A DNA stretch of 10,240 nucleotides from the NCBI GenBank assembly GCA_013813345.1, contig JACCRW010000127.1, positions 1 to 10,240 on the forward strand. Reading direction: 5' to 3'. The position numbers were made by a program, and so were the translations under genes. The notes under the pieces are model-generated. The model was not told where the DNA came from. It ran no database searches and was given only the letters and a program-made list of their open reading frames with translations. The DNA is from Actinomycetota bacterium (GTDB taxonomy: Bacteria; Actinomycetota; Thermoleophilia; Gaiellales; Gaiellaceae). Numbering within the stretch: position 1 is the first letter of the stretch; every line of letters begins with the position of its first letter. Shown here piece by piece: positions 10,229 through 10,240 of this stretch.

Positions 10229-10240
10229 GGTCGGTTCTCA

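Overview
The window is high-GC DNA (about 70% G+C by eye) with GTG starts, strong GAG/CTC codon preference and TANNNT-like -10 boxes. It looks like an actinomycete-type genome, perhaps a deep lineage such as Thermoleophilia; the placement is tentative because no phylogenetic marker was compared. Coding density is near total, with one small intergenic gap (7129-7247).

Positions 1-7128, minus strand, hold a de novo pyrimidine operon in the order pyrR-pyrB-pyrC-carA-carB-pyrK; pyrK runs off the left edge. All five junctions overlap (8, 1, 4, 11 and 20 nt). CarA and CarB make carbamoyl phosphate, PyrB condenses it with aspartate, PyrC closes the ring, and PyrK would pass electrons for a class 1B dihydroorotate dehydrogenase whose catalytic subunit (PyrD) should lie beyond the edge. 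PyrR is the UMP-sensing regulator. Just upstream of pyrR is a textbook PyrR-binding RNA hairpin (matching RUCCNGNGAGGY with a CNGNGA hexaloop) whose lower stem pairs with the pyrR ribosome binding site. This predicts translational repression, passed down the overlapping genes.

Positions 7248-9230, plus strand, hold a divergent multi-pass membrane protein of GT-C glycosyltransferase type. Positions 9227-10216, minus strand, hold ribonuclease Z; its stop codon and that of the membrane protein share one CTAG. The rnz start appears leaderless.

The most unusual feature is a set of short, near-perfect hairpins inside carA and carB. Two of them (3816-3844 and 1856-1884) share the layout TCTAACCAC - 6 variable bases - GAA - the complementary 6 bases - GTGG. 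They lie in the same reading frame, in interdomain linkers of the two subunits of one enzyme, and are written in codons rare for this genome. A third (2054-2088) has TCTA, longer arms and the same GAA loop in the opposite orientation; it sits where the CarB oligomerization domain has lost about 70 residues relative to E. coli. They look like an in-frame palindromic mini-element family that I do not recognise.
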